The position numbers and the translations under genes are program-made. Positions 31,879-39,627 of a stretch of 39,627 nucleotides of DNA are shown here, one piece after another. How positions within the stretch are numbered: the first letter of the stretch is position 1; every line of letters starts with the position of its first letter. Origin of the DNA: Cytophagales bacterium (GTDB lineage Bacteria > Bacteroidota > Bacteroidia > Cytophagales > Cyclobacteriaceae). Under the pieces are notes generated by a model that worked only from the letters and a program-made list of their open reading frames with translations, was not told the origin of the DNA and did not search any database. Where the stretch lies: NCBI GenBank assembly GCA_016124425.1, contig WGNT01000044.1, positions 1 to 39,627 of the forward strand. The letters run 5' to 3'.

Positions 31879-32820
31879 GTGAAAGCTTTAATTTTTACCA
31901 GTCCCTGTTTTGGTTTTTTTTCGCTAACAATACTTTTTTCCACGCAAGTTACAATTACTACCCTAGCCCAGAATCCAGATTCAACGTTGAATGACGGGAT
32001 TAACAAAACACGTTTTGCTGTTGTGGTAGGCACAGGTTCCGTGGCATTTGCCGGAGGGCTGCTTTATCTTTCCGAAATATGGTATTCAGATAAAGAACGG
32101 GTGCCCTTCCAATTTTACAACGACAACGCTGGGTGGTTGCAAATGGATAAATTTGCCCATAGCTATATCGCCTACCATCAAAGTTATTGGGGATACGAGG
32201 CGTTGCGCTGGACTGGTGTTAGCGAACAGAAGGCGCTTTTGTACGGTGGATCATTGGGTTTTGTTTTGCAGCTTCCCATAGAAATATTCGATGGAATGTA
32301 TGAAGGCTATGGATTTTCGTGGGGGGATGTGATAGCCAATACCGCAGGGTCAGCGCTCTTCATTGCGCAGCAACTGGTCTGGAAAGAGCAGCGAATCCTA
32401 CCGAAATTTTCTTTTTACCCTTCTCCCTACCCGGAGCTCCGGCCCGGAACACTTGGCCGGAATATTGGCGCTCAGCTTGTACAAGATTACAATGCCCAAA
32501 CCTATTGGTTTTCTTTCAGCCCCACTAGTTTTTTTGATTGGGATCGATGGCCTCAATGGCTTTGCCTGTCGATAGGCTACAGCGGCGAGGGCATGTTGGG
32601 CGAATTTGGCAACCCGGAATTTATCCGAGGCGAATCCCTACAACATATAGACCGGTACAGGCAATATTTGTTTAGTATTGATATTGATACCCGCAAGATT
32701 AATACACGCCATAGATTTTTGAAGGGATTGCTGCATGCGGCGAACCTTATAAAAATCCCCGCGCCAACTATTGAGTTTAACAGAATGGAAGGTATCGTTT
32801 TCAGACCGTTGGATTATTAA
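31879..32820 (+). CDS. DUF2279 (YfiM-like) lipoprotein/outer-membrane-associated protein
   Basis: The roughly 313-residue exported protein (GTG start, hydrophobic signal ending near TTLAQ) has the DUF2279 pattern: FAVVVGTGSVAFAGGLLYLS, then WLQMDKFAHSYIAYHQSYW, SLGFVLQLPIEIFDGMYEGY and SWGDVIANTAGSALF. The conserved His/Asp residues in MDKFAHS and the GD-N pattern suggest a membrane-embedded fold. The function of the family is unknown. The C-terminal part (about 190-313) is less conserved and rich in aromatic residues. Confidence 0.8.
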   Translation: MKALIFTSPCFGFFSLTILFSTQVTITTLAQNPDSTLNDGINKTRFAVVVGTGSVAFAGGLLYLSEIWYSDKERVPFQFYNDNAGWLQMDKFAHSYIAYHQSYWGYEALRWTGVSEQKALLYGGSLGFVLQLPIEIFDGMYEGYGFSWGDVIANTAGSALFIAQQLVWKEQRILPKFSFYPSPYPELRPGTLGRNIGAQLVQDYNAQTYWFSFSPTSFFDWDRWPQWLCLSIGYSGEGMLGEFGNPEFIRGESLQHIDRYRQYLFSIDIDTRKINTRHRFLKGLLHAANLIKIPAPTIEFNRMEGIVFRPLDY

Positions 32821-32896
32821 AGTCAAAAATCACGTATTAGTATGCTATTCCGAACAAAATAGCTATCTTTTGCTCCCTAGGCAAACCCAACACTAT

Positions 32897-33889
32897 ATGA
32901 AAGCAGCTTTACGGTACCATTATGGGACTTCTGATCAAATCATCGTTACCGAATTTCCCAATCCGCAACTCAAATCCAATGAAGTGTTGATCCGAATCAG
33001 GGCTACTACCGTAAACCGCACCGATTGTGGCGTGCTGACGGGAGCACCTTATATCTTTCGGTTTTTTGTCGGATGGCCACACCCTAGAACACCTGTATTA
33101 GGTACTGATTTTGCAGGTGTAGTAGAGGAGGTAGGAAAATCAGTCACGAAATTTAAAGTAGGGGACAGGGTTTGGGGTTTTGACGATAACGGTTTACCCT
33201 CCCAAGCGGACTATATGGCCTATAGTGAAAACGGCAATATGCTGCCTATCCCTGAAGGCATCAGTTTTCAGCAAGCAGCAGCATCCGCGGAGGCGGCTCA
33301 TTATGCGGTTAATTTTTTGAAAAAAGTCACCTTTACACCCGGTTCACGGGTTCTTGTAAATGGGGCCACCGGAGGCATAGGGTCCGCACTCGTGCAAATT
33401 CTACTACATAAAGAAATAGATGTGACGGCAACTGCGGCTGCAAAACATGTAGCGCTTATCCGAAAGTTGGGCGTTCACAAGGTAATTGCTTATGACAGCG
33501 TCGATTTCACGCAGCTTCCCGAACGCTTTGATATAGTGCTCGACGCTGTTGGAAAGAGCACCTTTGGCAAATGTAAATCCATACTTACTGAAAATGGGGT
33601 ATATCTTTCTTCTGAACTGGGAGACGGAATCGAAAACCTTTACCTTCCATTGTTAACGGCTATCCGCGGTGGCAAACAGGTCATATTTCCGATTCCTACA
33701 GACATCAAAGCAAGCTTGGGGTACATTCAGGAGCTGTTAATTGCGGGGTCTTTTAGACCCATCATCGACAGAAGCTATCCCTTGGCGAAGGCCAAGGAAG
33801 CCTATGACTATGTTTCTGCCGGTAGGAAAATCGGCAATGTGATGTTGGATCTGGAAAATGGAAAGGAAGAGGTTTTTATTCCGGAGTAA
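32897..33889 (+). CDS. Medium-chain dehydrogenase/reductase (quinone oxidoreductase-like)
   Basis: The 330-residue NAD(P)-dependent MDR protein starts at ATG 32897 (MKAALRYHYG); 42 further residues upstream in the frame overlap the previous gene and are not protein-like. It has the GroES-like fold (VLGTDFAGVVEEVGKSVTKF, GDRVWGF) and a Rossmann nucleotide site (VLVNGATGGIGSALVQI, about residues 151-167). The structural zinc cysteine loop is absent, so it is likely a zinc-free quinone oxidoreductase or enoyl reductase type. The upstream TATCTTTTG (32864-32872) resembles a -7 element with one extra T. Confidence 0.88.
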   Translation: MKAALRYHYGTSDQIIVTEFPNPQLKSNEVLIRIRATTVNRTDCGVLTGAPYIFRFFVGWPHPRTPVLGTDFAGVVEEVGKSVTKFKVGDRVWGFDDNGLPSQADYMAYSENGNMLPIPEGISFQQAAASAEAAHYAVNFLKKVTFTPGSRVLVNGATGGIGSALVQILLHKEIDVTATAAAKHVALIRKLGVHKVIAYDSVDFTQLPERFDIVLDAVGKSTFGKCKSILTENGVYLSSELGDGIENLYLPLLTAIRGGKQVIFPIPTDIKASLGYIQELLIAGSFRPIIDRSYPLAKAKEAYDYVSAGRKIGNVMLDLENGKEEVFIPE

Positions 33890-33913
33890 TCTCTTTATTT
33901 TAGAGCAGCAACG

Positions 33914-34571
33914 CTACAGGTCACTGAGGTCGACAAACAATAGTGCGGGATTATCATCGGCTCGGAGGGGTTGTACATCCAACGGCAAATTGCCGGTATT
34001 CAAGTCCAGCACATGGGCTGCCTGTGCGATAAAGACAAGCTGATTCCCCACAATGCCTACAGGATTTTCAAATGCCTGCTGTCGACTAAGAGAGCTGACT
34101 CGTTTAGTTCCTTCCTCTCCGTCCCACACTAGAAGCTGTCGGGACAGATCCCCGGCAACTTGAAGATCGACCACGATAACCTGTAAATCTCCCGGTTTGA
34201 AATAATCGGTAATTGCCGCAAAGCCTTGGGAATTGATCATCTCAAATCCCTCCATCCAATCCATCTCAAAGTATCGATCAGGGATAGCATACCTTCCAAA
34301 GTCAAAAGTAAGTCGGGCTGTCAAATCGATGAATGGCATTCCTGGTATTTCGGTCATAGACATAAATATATTCACCGGAGATTCTAACGGTTAAATAGTC
34401 ACCCAGCAAGGCATCAGTGAGGGTTTCTAACGGAATTATTTTTGTGACTTTAAAGGATGTGGTATCCTCTGTAAAATCCTCCAATCGTAGGATTCGGTCT
34501 ACAGTTTTTGAGTCATGATCACAGGAAATGCAAAAAAGCAGGATAAAGAGGAAAAGGATAGGTTCTTTCAT
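33914..34571 (-). pseudogene. 6-bladed beta-propeller lipoprotein, internally deleted
   Basis: The N-terminal part (34571 to about 34320) has lipobox CISC and typical propeller-family text IIPLETLTDALLGD, then YIYVYDRNTRNAIHRFD. It jumps directly to the family's late segment, FDFGRYAIPDRYFE, in another frame, then LLVWDGEEGTKRV and VGNQLVFIAQ. Full proteins are about 370-400 residues. Here roughly half of the middle is missing and the two parts are out of frame (frame change near 34302-34320). It has no partner gene nearby. Confidence 0.75.
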
Positions 34572-34788
34572 AATATGGGAATTTATTGTTACGCACGCTG
34601 CTTGCAGGAAATACTATTTAAAACTAAAAAATTATTTTATAATATCCCTATTTATCGAATATTTTACAGCGTGAATCCTGGTAATTGATCCTGATATTTA
34701 ATAAATCCTCTTCGCTGTTTGCCATTATTTATCTTGATTTCTTTTATCTCTTAACCAAAGCGGTTAATTTTCGACAAACGTACCTAAC

Positions 34789-37700
34789 ATGCCCCTTTCA
34801 CCCGACCAACAAAAAATACTTCGCCGCCTTAAGCGTGACTTATCTCCCTATGTGACCGAAAAAGGGGGAATATTATATCATGAAGGGCGGGTTACTTTTG
34901 AGTTTTATGAGGAAGAAACGCAGACATATTATTTTTTGGTGAAAGGCAATGTGGAGGCCCAGTATCAGGTATTCAACCAACTGTCAGGAATCGATTGGGA
35001 GCTTGACGAAGACTATTTTATAGACCAGTATTTAGGGTGTACCTGCCGCTATTTCGAAGAAAATTATGAATGTAAACATGTGGCGGCTACCCTCTTTTTT
35101 CTGGAAGCGAACAAAAATAGGGTCTTTAAACGCACTCCTGAGGCGGATTTACTGCTTTTCGCTGAGTTGCCCAAAAAGGAATTTACTGCGTCAGATATCC
35201 GGCAAAAACTTTCATATCCCCTCGAAATCAACTGTGAACAGGAAGAAGTCCCCAGACTGGCAGAAAAAATGACCATGGTGCCAGATAGGGAGGTGGATGG
35301 CAGGTTAACGGAAATTCTAATCAAAGATGAGGGCTACCTCTATCTGGTAGAAATCTCCGGACAACAACACCGTATTCATATTGATTATACCAAGGGGAAA
35401 ATCACCATCAACGGAATTTATGACAAGGAATACCTAGTGATCTTGGGATTACAATGGCTAAAATCACGCTATAGAATTCCTCATTTAAAAGAATTGAAGT
35501 TTTTGACAAAGCAGCAAAGGCAACAGGCGATGTCCGACTGTCTACTAAAGATCGGTTTAAAGGATCAATTTAGGGAACCGGAGAAGGTTTTGCATTTTGT
35601 GTTTGCAGAAAATGAAATGCATTTAATTCCAAGAGGGCCTTTAAGAGGTTTTTATAATTTGGAGGTCCTTTCCAAGAAATTGGAAAAGCAAGTATTTGCG
35701 CCCCTTCGTTCCAAAGACAAAAATTTCGCCAGTAACTACGAAGCGTCTTCTGAATGGGGTACTTATAATACGGCTTTTGCTTTGGTTAAAGATTACCGGG
35801 ATAATTTTGATAATATCGTCCCATTTATGGCGAAGGGGACAAAGACAGAACCAAAAGCATTGAAAGTGAAATTCGCGGTGATCGAGGACCCCTTTGATAT
35901 CCGTTTAGGAGACAACCCGGATTTGGAACAGGTTATGTCTGCGGCAAACAGGGTTAACGCTGCCCTTAAAAGGGGAGATCATCAGGTAATCCATAGGCTT
36001 TTTGGACATTTTTTACAAGTTGGGTCTGCTTACCCACTTTTTGCATTCCAAGGAAAGGTGTGGGATGTCCAGAATCCAAAGAAAAGTAACTTTACAAAGC
36101 CACTCCGCATTTTGCAAAGCAAATTGGTGGTGAAAATTCGAAAGGAAGGATTGCTTTATGATGTGAAACTGTTTCTGAAGTCGAATGAGGACGAATACGC
36201 ACTCGAAGAAATAAATGATCAGTTGGAGGTTAATCCCATTTATGCCACATTCTTGGACCTGAACCTTTTTTATCTGCGAAGTACGGCGGAAATGAAGGTG
36301 CTCGCTTTCTTAAGAGATTTTCCAGTGATACATCTCGTGGAGAGTGAATTGGACCATTTTATAAACGCTATTTTATTACCCATGTCAAAGAATGTAGAAA
36401 TTTTGGATGAATCCGGCATGTTTCAGGAAGCTGATGGTTTTGGAATAGTACAGCGGGAACTGTATATTACGGAACTAACCGGCCTGGTGATTTTTCGGCC
36501 TCAGGTCAAGTATGGGGAAAACGCCTATTCCAATCCCTTGGAAGGGAATACCATCATGGATCCGGATACAAGGACTTTATATCTCAGAGACGAAGACGTC
36601 GAAGATGAATACGTAGCGTTGCTGAGGGAGCTTCACCCAAGCTTCGGCAGGGGTGGGGGACAGGGGTTTTTCCACCTGACACACGATGCATTTATGGAAA
36701 ACCTTTGGTTTATGAAGGCCTTTGATCGCCTCAAAAAGGAGGGGGTAAGGGTACTTGGACTGGATAAAATTACCATTAAAAAATACTCCCCATTTCCTCC
36801 AGAAATCAGCATGGAGTTTGGCTCCTCCCAGGACTGGTTTGAAGTGAGTGCCCAAGTGGTGTTTGGCAACAACAAGGTAAAATTAAAGGATATCAAACGG
36901 GCAATTGAAAATGATCGCGATTACGTTGAATTGACAGATGGAACTATAGGCATACTCCCGGAGGAGTGGGTCAAAAAATTCAGCCGGCTCTTCCGGACTG
37001 GGGAGACAGATAAAGAGGATATCAAAATCTCCAAAACCCAGTTTAACCTGCTCGGGGATATGGAAGAGATCCTCAATTTCCCTGATATCCTACGTGAAAT
37101 TGAGCAAAAAAAGGAACGATTGCGGCAGTTTACGGAAATTCAACAAACAAGCTTACCCAAGAAGCTAAACGCTACGCTTCGTAATTATCAATATGTCGGG
37201 CTGAATTGGCTGAATTTCCTTCAGGAATACGGTTGGGGAGGGATATTGGCCGATGATATGGGCCTAGGAAAAACCTTACAGCTGATTACCATGATTTGCA
37301 AACTGATGGAGGAAAAGGGCAAACGGGTAATGGTCGTCGCGCCGACTACGCTGCTGTTTAACTGGAAAAATGAGTTGCAGAAATTTGCCCCGCATATCGA
37401 TTATTTTGTGCATCATGGGGATAGGTATGACACCGTAGAGGAATTAAGCAAACATCAGGTAATTTTGACCAGCTATGGGTTGGTCATTAACGATTTGGAG
37501 TTGCTTCGGCAGATTGAGTTTGACGCCATTATTGCCGATGAATCGCAGGCTATCAAAAACACGCAGTCCCAGCGTTACAAAGCGATTACCAAGCTTAAAG
37601 GAAAATTTAAAGTGGCACTTACTGGCACACCGATTGAAAACGGGTTGGCGGAGCTTTTTGCGCAGATGAACTTTGTAAATCCTGGCTTCTTTTCGACGTT

Positions 37701-38553
37701 CGCAGGATTCAAAGAAAACTACCTGCTTCCGCTAAAAAAGGGTGATTCGGAGATATTAAGTGAATTACAACGAAAGATTCAGCCCTTTATCCTCCGAAGG
37801 ACCAAAAAAGAGGTGCTTACCGAACTTCCTGAAAAAACGGAGGAATACCTCTATTGCGAGATGGATGCGGTTCAACGAAAGATTTATGATGCGTACCGAA
37901 ATGAATACAGGGATTTTCTGCTGAAGAAATTCGAAGAAGAAGGATCGGAGTCCTCCAAAATGTATGTGCTTGAAGGATTGACCCGATTAAGGCAGGTGTG
38001 CGACTCAACGCAGCTAGTTCCCAACAATGGAGGCAAAAGTGCCTCTGCCAAAATTGAGGTTCTGCTGGAGCATATCACCGAGAAAACCGGGAACCACAAG
38101 GTGTTGGTTTTTAGCCAATTTGTTAAGATGCTGGATATCGTGCAGGAGAAGTTGAAGGAAAATAATATCGAATACACCTACTTGGATGGGAAAACCAGTC
38201 TGAAAGAGCGGGAAGCCCGGGTTGACCAGTTTCAAACGGACGACAACAAGCGGGTCTTTTTGATCAGTCTAAAAGCCGGAGGAACCGGATTGAATCTGAC
38301 CGCTGCTGATTACGTGTATATTTTGGACCCTTGGTGGAATCCAGCCGTGGAGAATCAGGCCATAGACCGATGTTATCGAATGGGGCAGGAAAAACACGTG
38401 ATGGCCTATCGCATGGTGTGTACGAACACCATCGAAGAAAAGATCATGAAATTACAGCAGGCGAAAACTAAAATGGCAAAGGAGGTTATCGCTGAGGGAG
38501 ATAGTTTCCTCGGGTCCCTAGATGGGGAAGGGATGTTGGCACTGTTTGATTAG
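34789..38553 (+). CDS. SNF2-family helicase with SWIM zinc finger
   Basis: The 1,254-residue protein is a SWI2/SNF2 double-stranded DNA translocase. A SWIM zinc finger lies near residues 83-97 (CTCRYF then CKH, pattern CxC...CxH). A long bacterial SNF2-associated region covers about 200-770. The ATPase core starts with RNYQYVGLNWLNFLQ (Q-motif region), Walker A DDMGLGKT (about 823), motif II ADESQAIKN (about 917) and GTPIENG (motif III). The second lobe has LDGKTSLKERE and GGTGLNLTAADYVYILDPWW (about 1165). The length and domain order are normal for the family. It stands alone as a single transcription unit. Confidence 0.95.
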   Translation: MPLSPDQQKILRRLKRDLSPYVTEKGGILYHEGRVTFEFYEEETQTYYFLVKGNVEAQYQVFNQLSGIDWELDEDYFIDQYLGCTCRYFEENYECKHVAATLFFLEANKNRVFKRTPEADLLLFAELPKKEFTASDIRQKLSYPLEINCEQEEVPRLAEKMTMVPDREVDGRLTEILIKDEGYLYLVEISGQQHRIHIDYTKGKITINGIYDKEYLVILGLQWLKSRYRIPHLKELKFLTKQQRQQAMSDCLLKIGLKDQFREPEKVLHFVFAENEMHLIPRGPLRGFYNLEVLSKKLEKQVFAPLRSKDKNFASNYEASSEWGTYNTAFALVKDYRDNFDNIVPFMAKGTKTEPKALKVKFAVIEDPFDIRLGDNPDLEQVMSAANRVNAALKRGDHQVIHRLFGHFLQVGSAYPLFAFQGKVWDVQNPKKSNFTKPLRILQSKLVVKIRKEGLLYDVKLFLKSNEDEYALEEINDQLEVNPIYATFLDLNLFYLRSTAEMKVLAFLRDFPVIHLVESELDHFINAILLPMSKNVEILDESGMFQEADGFGIVQRELYITELTGLVIFRPQVKYGENAYSNPLEGNTIMDPDTRTLYLRDEDVEDEYVALLRELHPSFGRGGGQGFFHLTHDAFMENLWFMKAFDRLKKEGVRVLGLDKITIKKYSPFPPEISMEFGSSQDWFEVSAQVVFGNNKVKLKDIKRAIENDRDYVELTDGTIGILPEEWVKKFSRLFRTGETDKEDIKISKTQFNLLGDMEEILNFPDILREIEQKKERLRQFTEIQQTSLPKKLNATLRNYQYVGLNWLNFLQEYGWGGILADDMGLGKTLQLITMICKLMEEKGKRVMVVAPTTLLFNWKNELQKFAPHIDYFVHHGDRYDTVEELSKHQVILTSYGLVINDLELLRQIEFDAIIADESQAIKNTQSQRYKAITKLKGKFKVALTGTPIENGLAELFAQMNFVNPGFFSTFAGFKENYLLPLKKGDSEILSELQRKIQPFILRRTKKEVLTELPEKTEEYLYCEMDAVQRKIYDAYRNEYRDFLLKKFEEEGSESSKMYVLEGLTRLRQVCDSTQLVPNNGGKSASAKIEVLLEHITEKTGNHKVLVFSQFVKMLDIVQEKLKENNIEYTYLDGKTSLKEREARVDQFQTDDNKRVFLISLKAGGTGLNLTAADYVYILDPWWNPAVENQAIDRCYRMGQEKHVMAYRMVCTNTIEEKIMKLQQAKTKMAKEVIAEGDSFLGSLDGEGMLALFD

Positions 38554-38886
38554 GGTGTAAGTGGATTCTATTTTTAGCGATTCTGTCCGAAATTCCCGCT
38601 ACTGATTAGGCATTTTTGCGTAGAGGTATTTTTTTACTTTCTAAATTTAGTGTGAGAATGCTTATACGGTGAATGATCAGATTTATTCTTTTTAGGGACA
38701 TTTTTTAGTTGTGCCCTAGTCACAGGGATAGGCAGCGACTCCTAATGCATAATCAAAATTAATCCTTATTAGATTTAATCTAAATAATAATTAAAGTTTG
38801 TATATTTAACCCCGATTTCCACAAGGGTTAATTTAATAGCTACTGGTTCAATACACTTAAAGAAAGCAGTTTTACACCACTATCCC
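38554..38886. other. Intergenic stretch before the PepSY gene
   Basis: No gene is seen. The stretch is AT-rich and contains the 7-1-7 palindrome described separately at 38769. A TATATTTA (38801-38808) is a weak -7 candidate on the plus strand. Confidence 0.5.
38769..38783. promoter_or_regulatory. 7-1-7 palindrome, possible Fur-type operator
   Basis: TTAGATTTAATCTAA is a perfect 15-bp palindrome with a central T, extended imperfectly by TTAT on the left and AATAA on the right. It lies about 100 bp before the PepSY gene. The 7-1-7 geometry is that of Fur-family sites, and PepSY reductases are often iron-regulated. The identity of the regulator is inferred. Confidence 0.45.
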
Positions 38887-39627
38887 ATGAAAGAAAAACA
38901 AGAATCCGCCTGGGCCTTTACACGAAGATGGGTGAACGAGATCCACTTGTGGATGGGTATTGCCAGTGGCATTATTATTTTTTTCGTATGCCTTAGCGGC
39001 ACGATTTATACCTTTAAGGAAGAAATCCAGGAATGGCTGGAGCCGGAAAGGTACACCATTGCCGAAATTCCAACAAACCAAAAACGGCTTCCCCTTGCGG
39101 AATTGATCTCGATAATTGGTGAAGGTACCGGCAAAGAAGTCGGCAGCATCACGATTCCCCGCGATCTCCAGCGCACGTATTTGGTAAATGTGCGGGGTAA
39201 GGAGGAAACCGGTAGGGGATCCAATGTCCCTGTAAATCCTTATACGGGAGAGATTACGGTGTCAGGAGATCCGGTTGGTAGTGCGTTCTTTATGACCATG
39301 TTTCGGTTGCACCGGTGGTTGCTGTTGGATACGGAGATTGGGCGGCCTATTGTGGGTTGGGCGACAATTATCTTCACCTTGATCATTATCAGCGGGATGG
39401 TGATCTGGATTCCCAAAAAGGTGAAGTACTGGAAGCAGGGGTTGCGTATAAAATGGTCCGGCAACTGGAAGCGGATCAACCATGACCTGCATAACACTTT
39501 GGGTTTTTATTCTGCTTTCTTGCTGCTTGTGATGTCCCTTACAGGACTCTACTGGTCCTTTCCGTGGTATAAAGAAGGCCTGTTCAAGGTATTGGGTGTG
39601 GAGCTAAATGGAGGCGGTGGTGGCCGC
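38887..39627 (+). CDS. PepSY-associated transmembrane protein (partial)
   Basis: The first 247 residues of a protein that runs off the window. WVNEIHLWMGIASGIIIFFV gives the first membrane helix (about 15-45), with His20 as in PepSY_TM proteins. A periplasmic PepSY-like stretch follows (VNPYTGEI at about 116-123). Then LHRWLLLD holds the next conserved His, with a further helix (about 155-178) and WKRINHDLHNTLGFYS (His pair). A last hydrophobic segment is at 205-225. Families of this type include siderophore or ferric reductases of the inner membrane. The conserved His residues probably bind heme. A possible Fur-type palindrome upstream supports an iron role. Confidence 0.85.
   Translation, partial: MKEKQESAWAFTRRWVNEIHLWMGIASGIIIFFVCLSGTIYTFKEEIQEWLEPERYTIAEIPTNQKRLPLAELISIIGEGTGKEVGSITIPRDLQRTYLVNVRGKEETGRGSNVPVNPYTGEITVSGDPVGSAFFMTMFRLHRWLLLDTEIGRPIVGWATIIFTLIIISGMVIWIPKKVKYWKQGLRIKWSGNWKRINHDLHNTLGFYSAFLLLVMSLTGLYWSFPWYKEGLFKVLGVELNGGGGGR

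Noticed and set aside
34134-34150. CTGTCGGGACAG as another copy of the tRNA-locus palindrome
   Set aside because: Only the TGTCGGGACA core matches; the full TCCCGAC/GTCGGGA hairpin is not present and it lies in propeller coding sequence.

Overview
The window looks like chromosomal DNA of a Bacteroidota bacterium, probably Cytophagales (Cyclobacteriaceae-like). The reasons are -7 elements of the form TAnnTTTG in front of several genes, few Shine-Dalgarno sites, SPII lipoproteins, and typical families: CE15 esterase, sulfatase, GH29 fucosidase, PmoA/heme-dehydrogenase fusion, 6-bladed beta-propeller, SWIM-SNF2 and VapE/primase elements. No database search was possible; family names come from reading motifs.

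Region 1 (1-4050) is a damaged mobile element. On the minus strand it has an HTH/excisionase-like gene, a VapE-type helicase gene, a cluster of nine CYTACTAC octamers (candidate iterons) and a primase N-terminus cut off by an IS3-family element with an A6G frameshift site. Two element genes carry inverted repeats of the same geometry at their start codons. No integrase or mobilisation gene is visible.

Region 2 (4050-5850) has two small orphan genes, a possible gene remnant, and an unusual tRNA-Asp locus. One intact tRNA-Asp is preceded (in transcription order) by three tandem 78-bp units that each carry a 5' part of tRNA-Asp with a TCCCGACAAGTCGGGA hairpin in place of the anticodon arm. It is followed by a GIY-YIG nuclease gene whose last codons lie in a further, hairpin-invaded full-length tRNA-Asp copy. 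This is the best candidate for an undescribed system here.

Region 3 (6058-18227) is mostly housekeeping and metabolic: accA; patatin phospholipase plus acyltransferase; a YihY/BrkB membrane protein; TetR regulator and tyrS on the minus strand; then a CE15 esterase, an EEP-fold nuclease/phosphatase, a PI-PLC/rhodanese fusion lipoprotein and a branching enzyme.

Region 4 (18369-28876) has an FGE-like protein without catalytic cysteines, a paralogue of only its N-terminal domain, an inactivated Rpn nuclease, and a probable glycan locus: sulfatase and a 1,271-residue PmoA/dehydrogenase/HEAT/cytochrome lipoprotein on the minus strand, divergent from a GH29 alpha-fucosidase. This suggests use of sulfated fucose-containing glycans.

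Region 5 (28877-39627) is patchier: a gene remnant, a frameshifted AAA/DUF4143 ATPase, an orphan basic protein, a PIN toxin-antitoxin pair, a DUF2279 protein, a medium-chain dehydrogenase, an internally deleted beta-propeller gene, a SWIM-SNF2 helicase, and the start of a PepSY membrane protein behind a 7-1-7 palindrome that may be a Fur-type operator.
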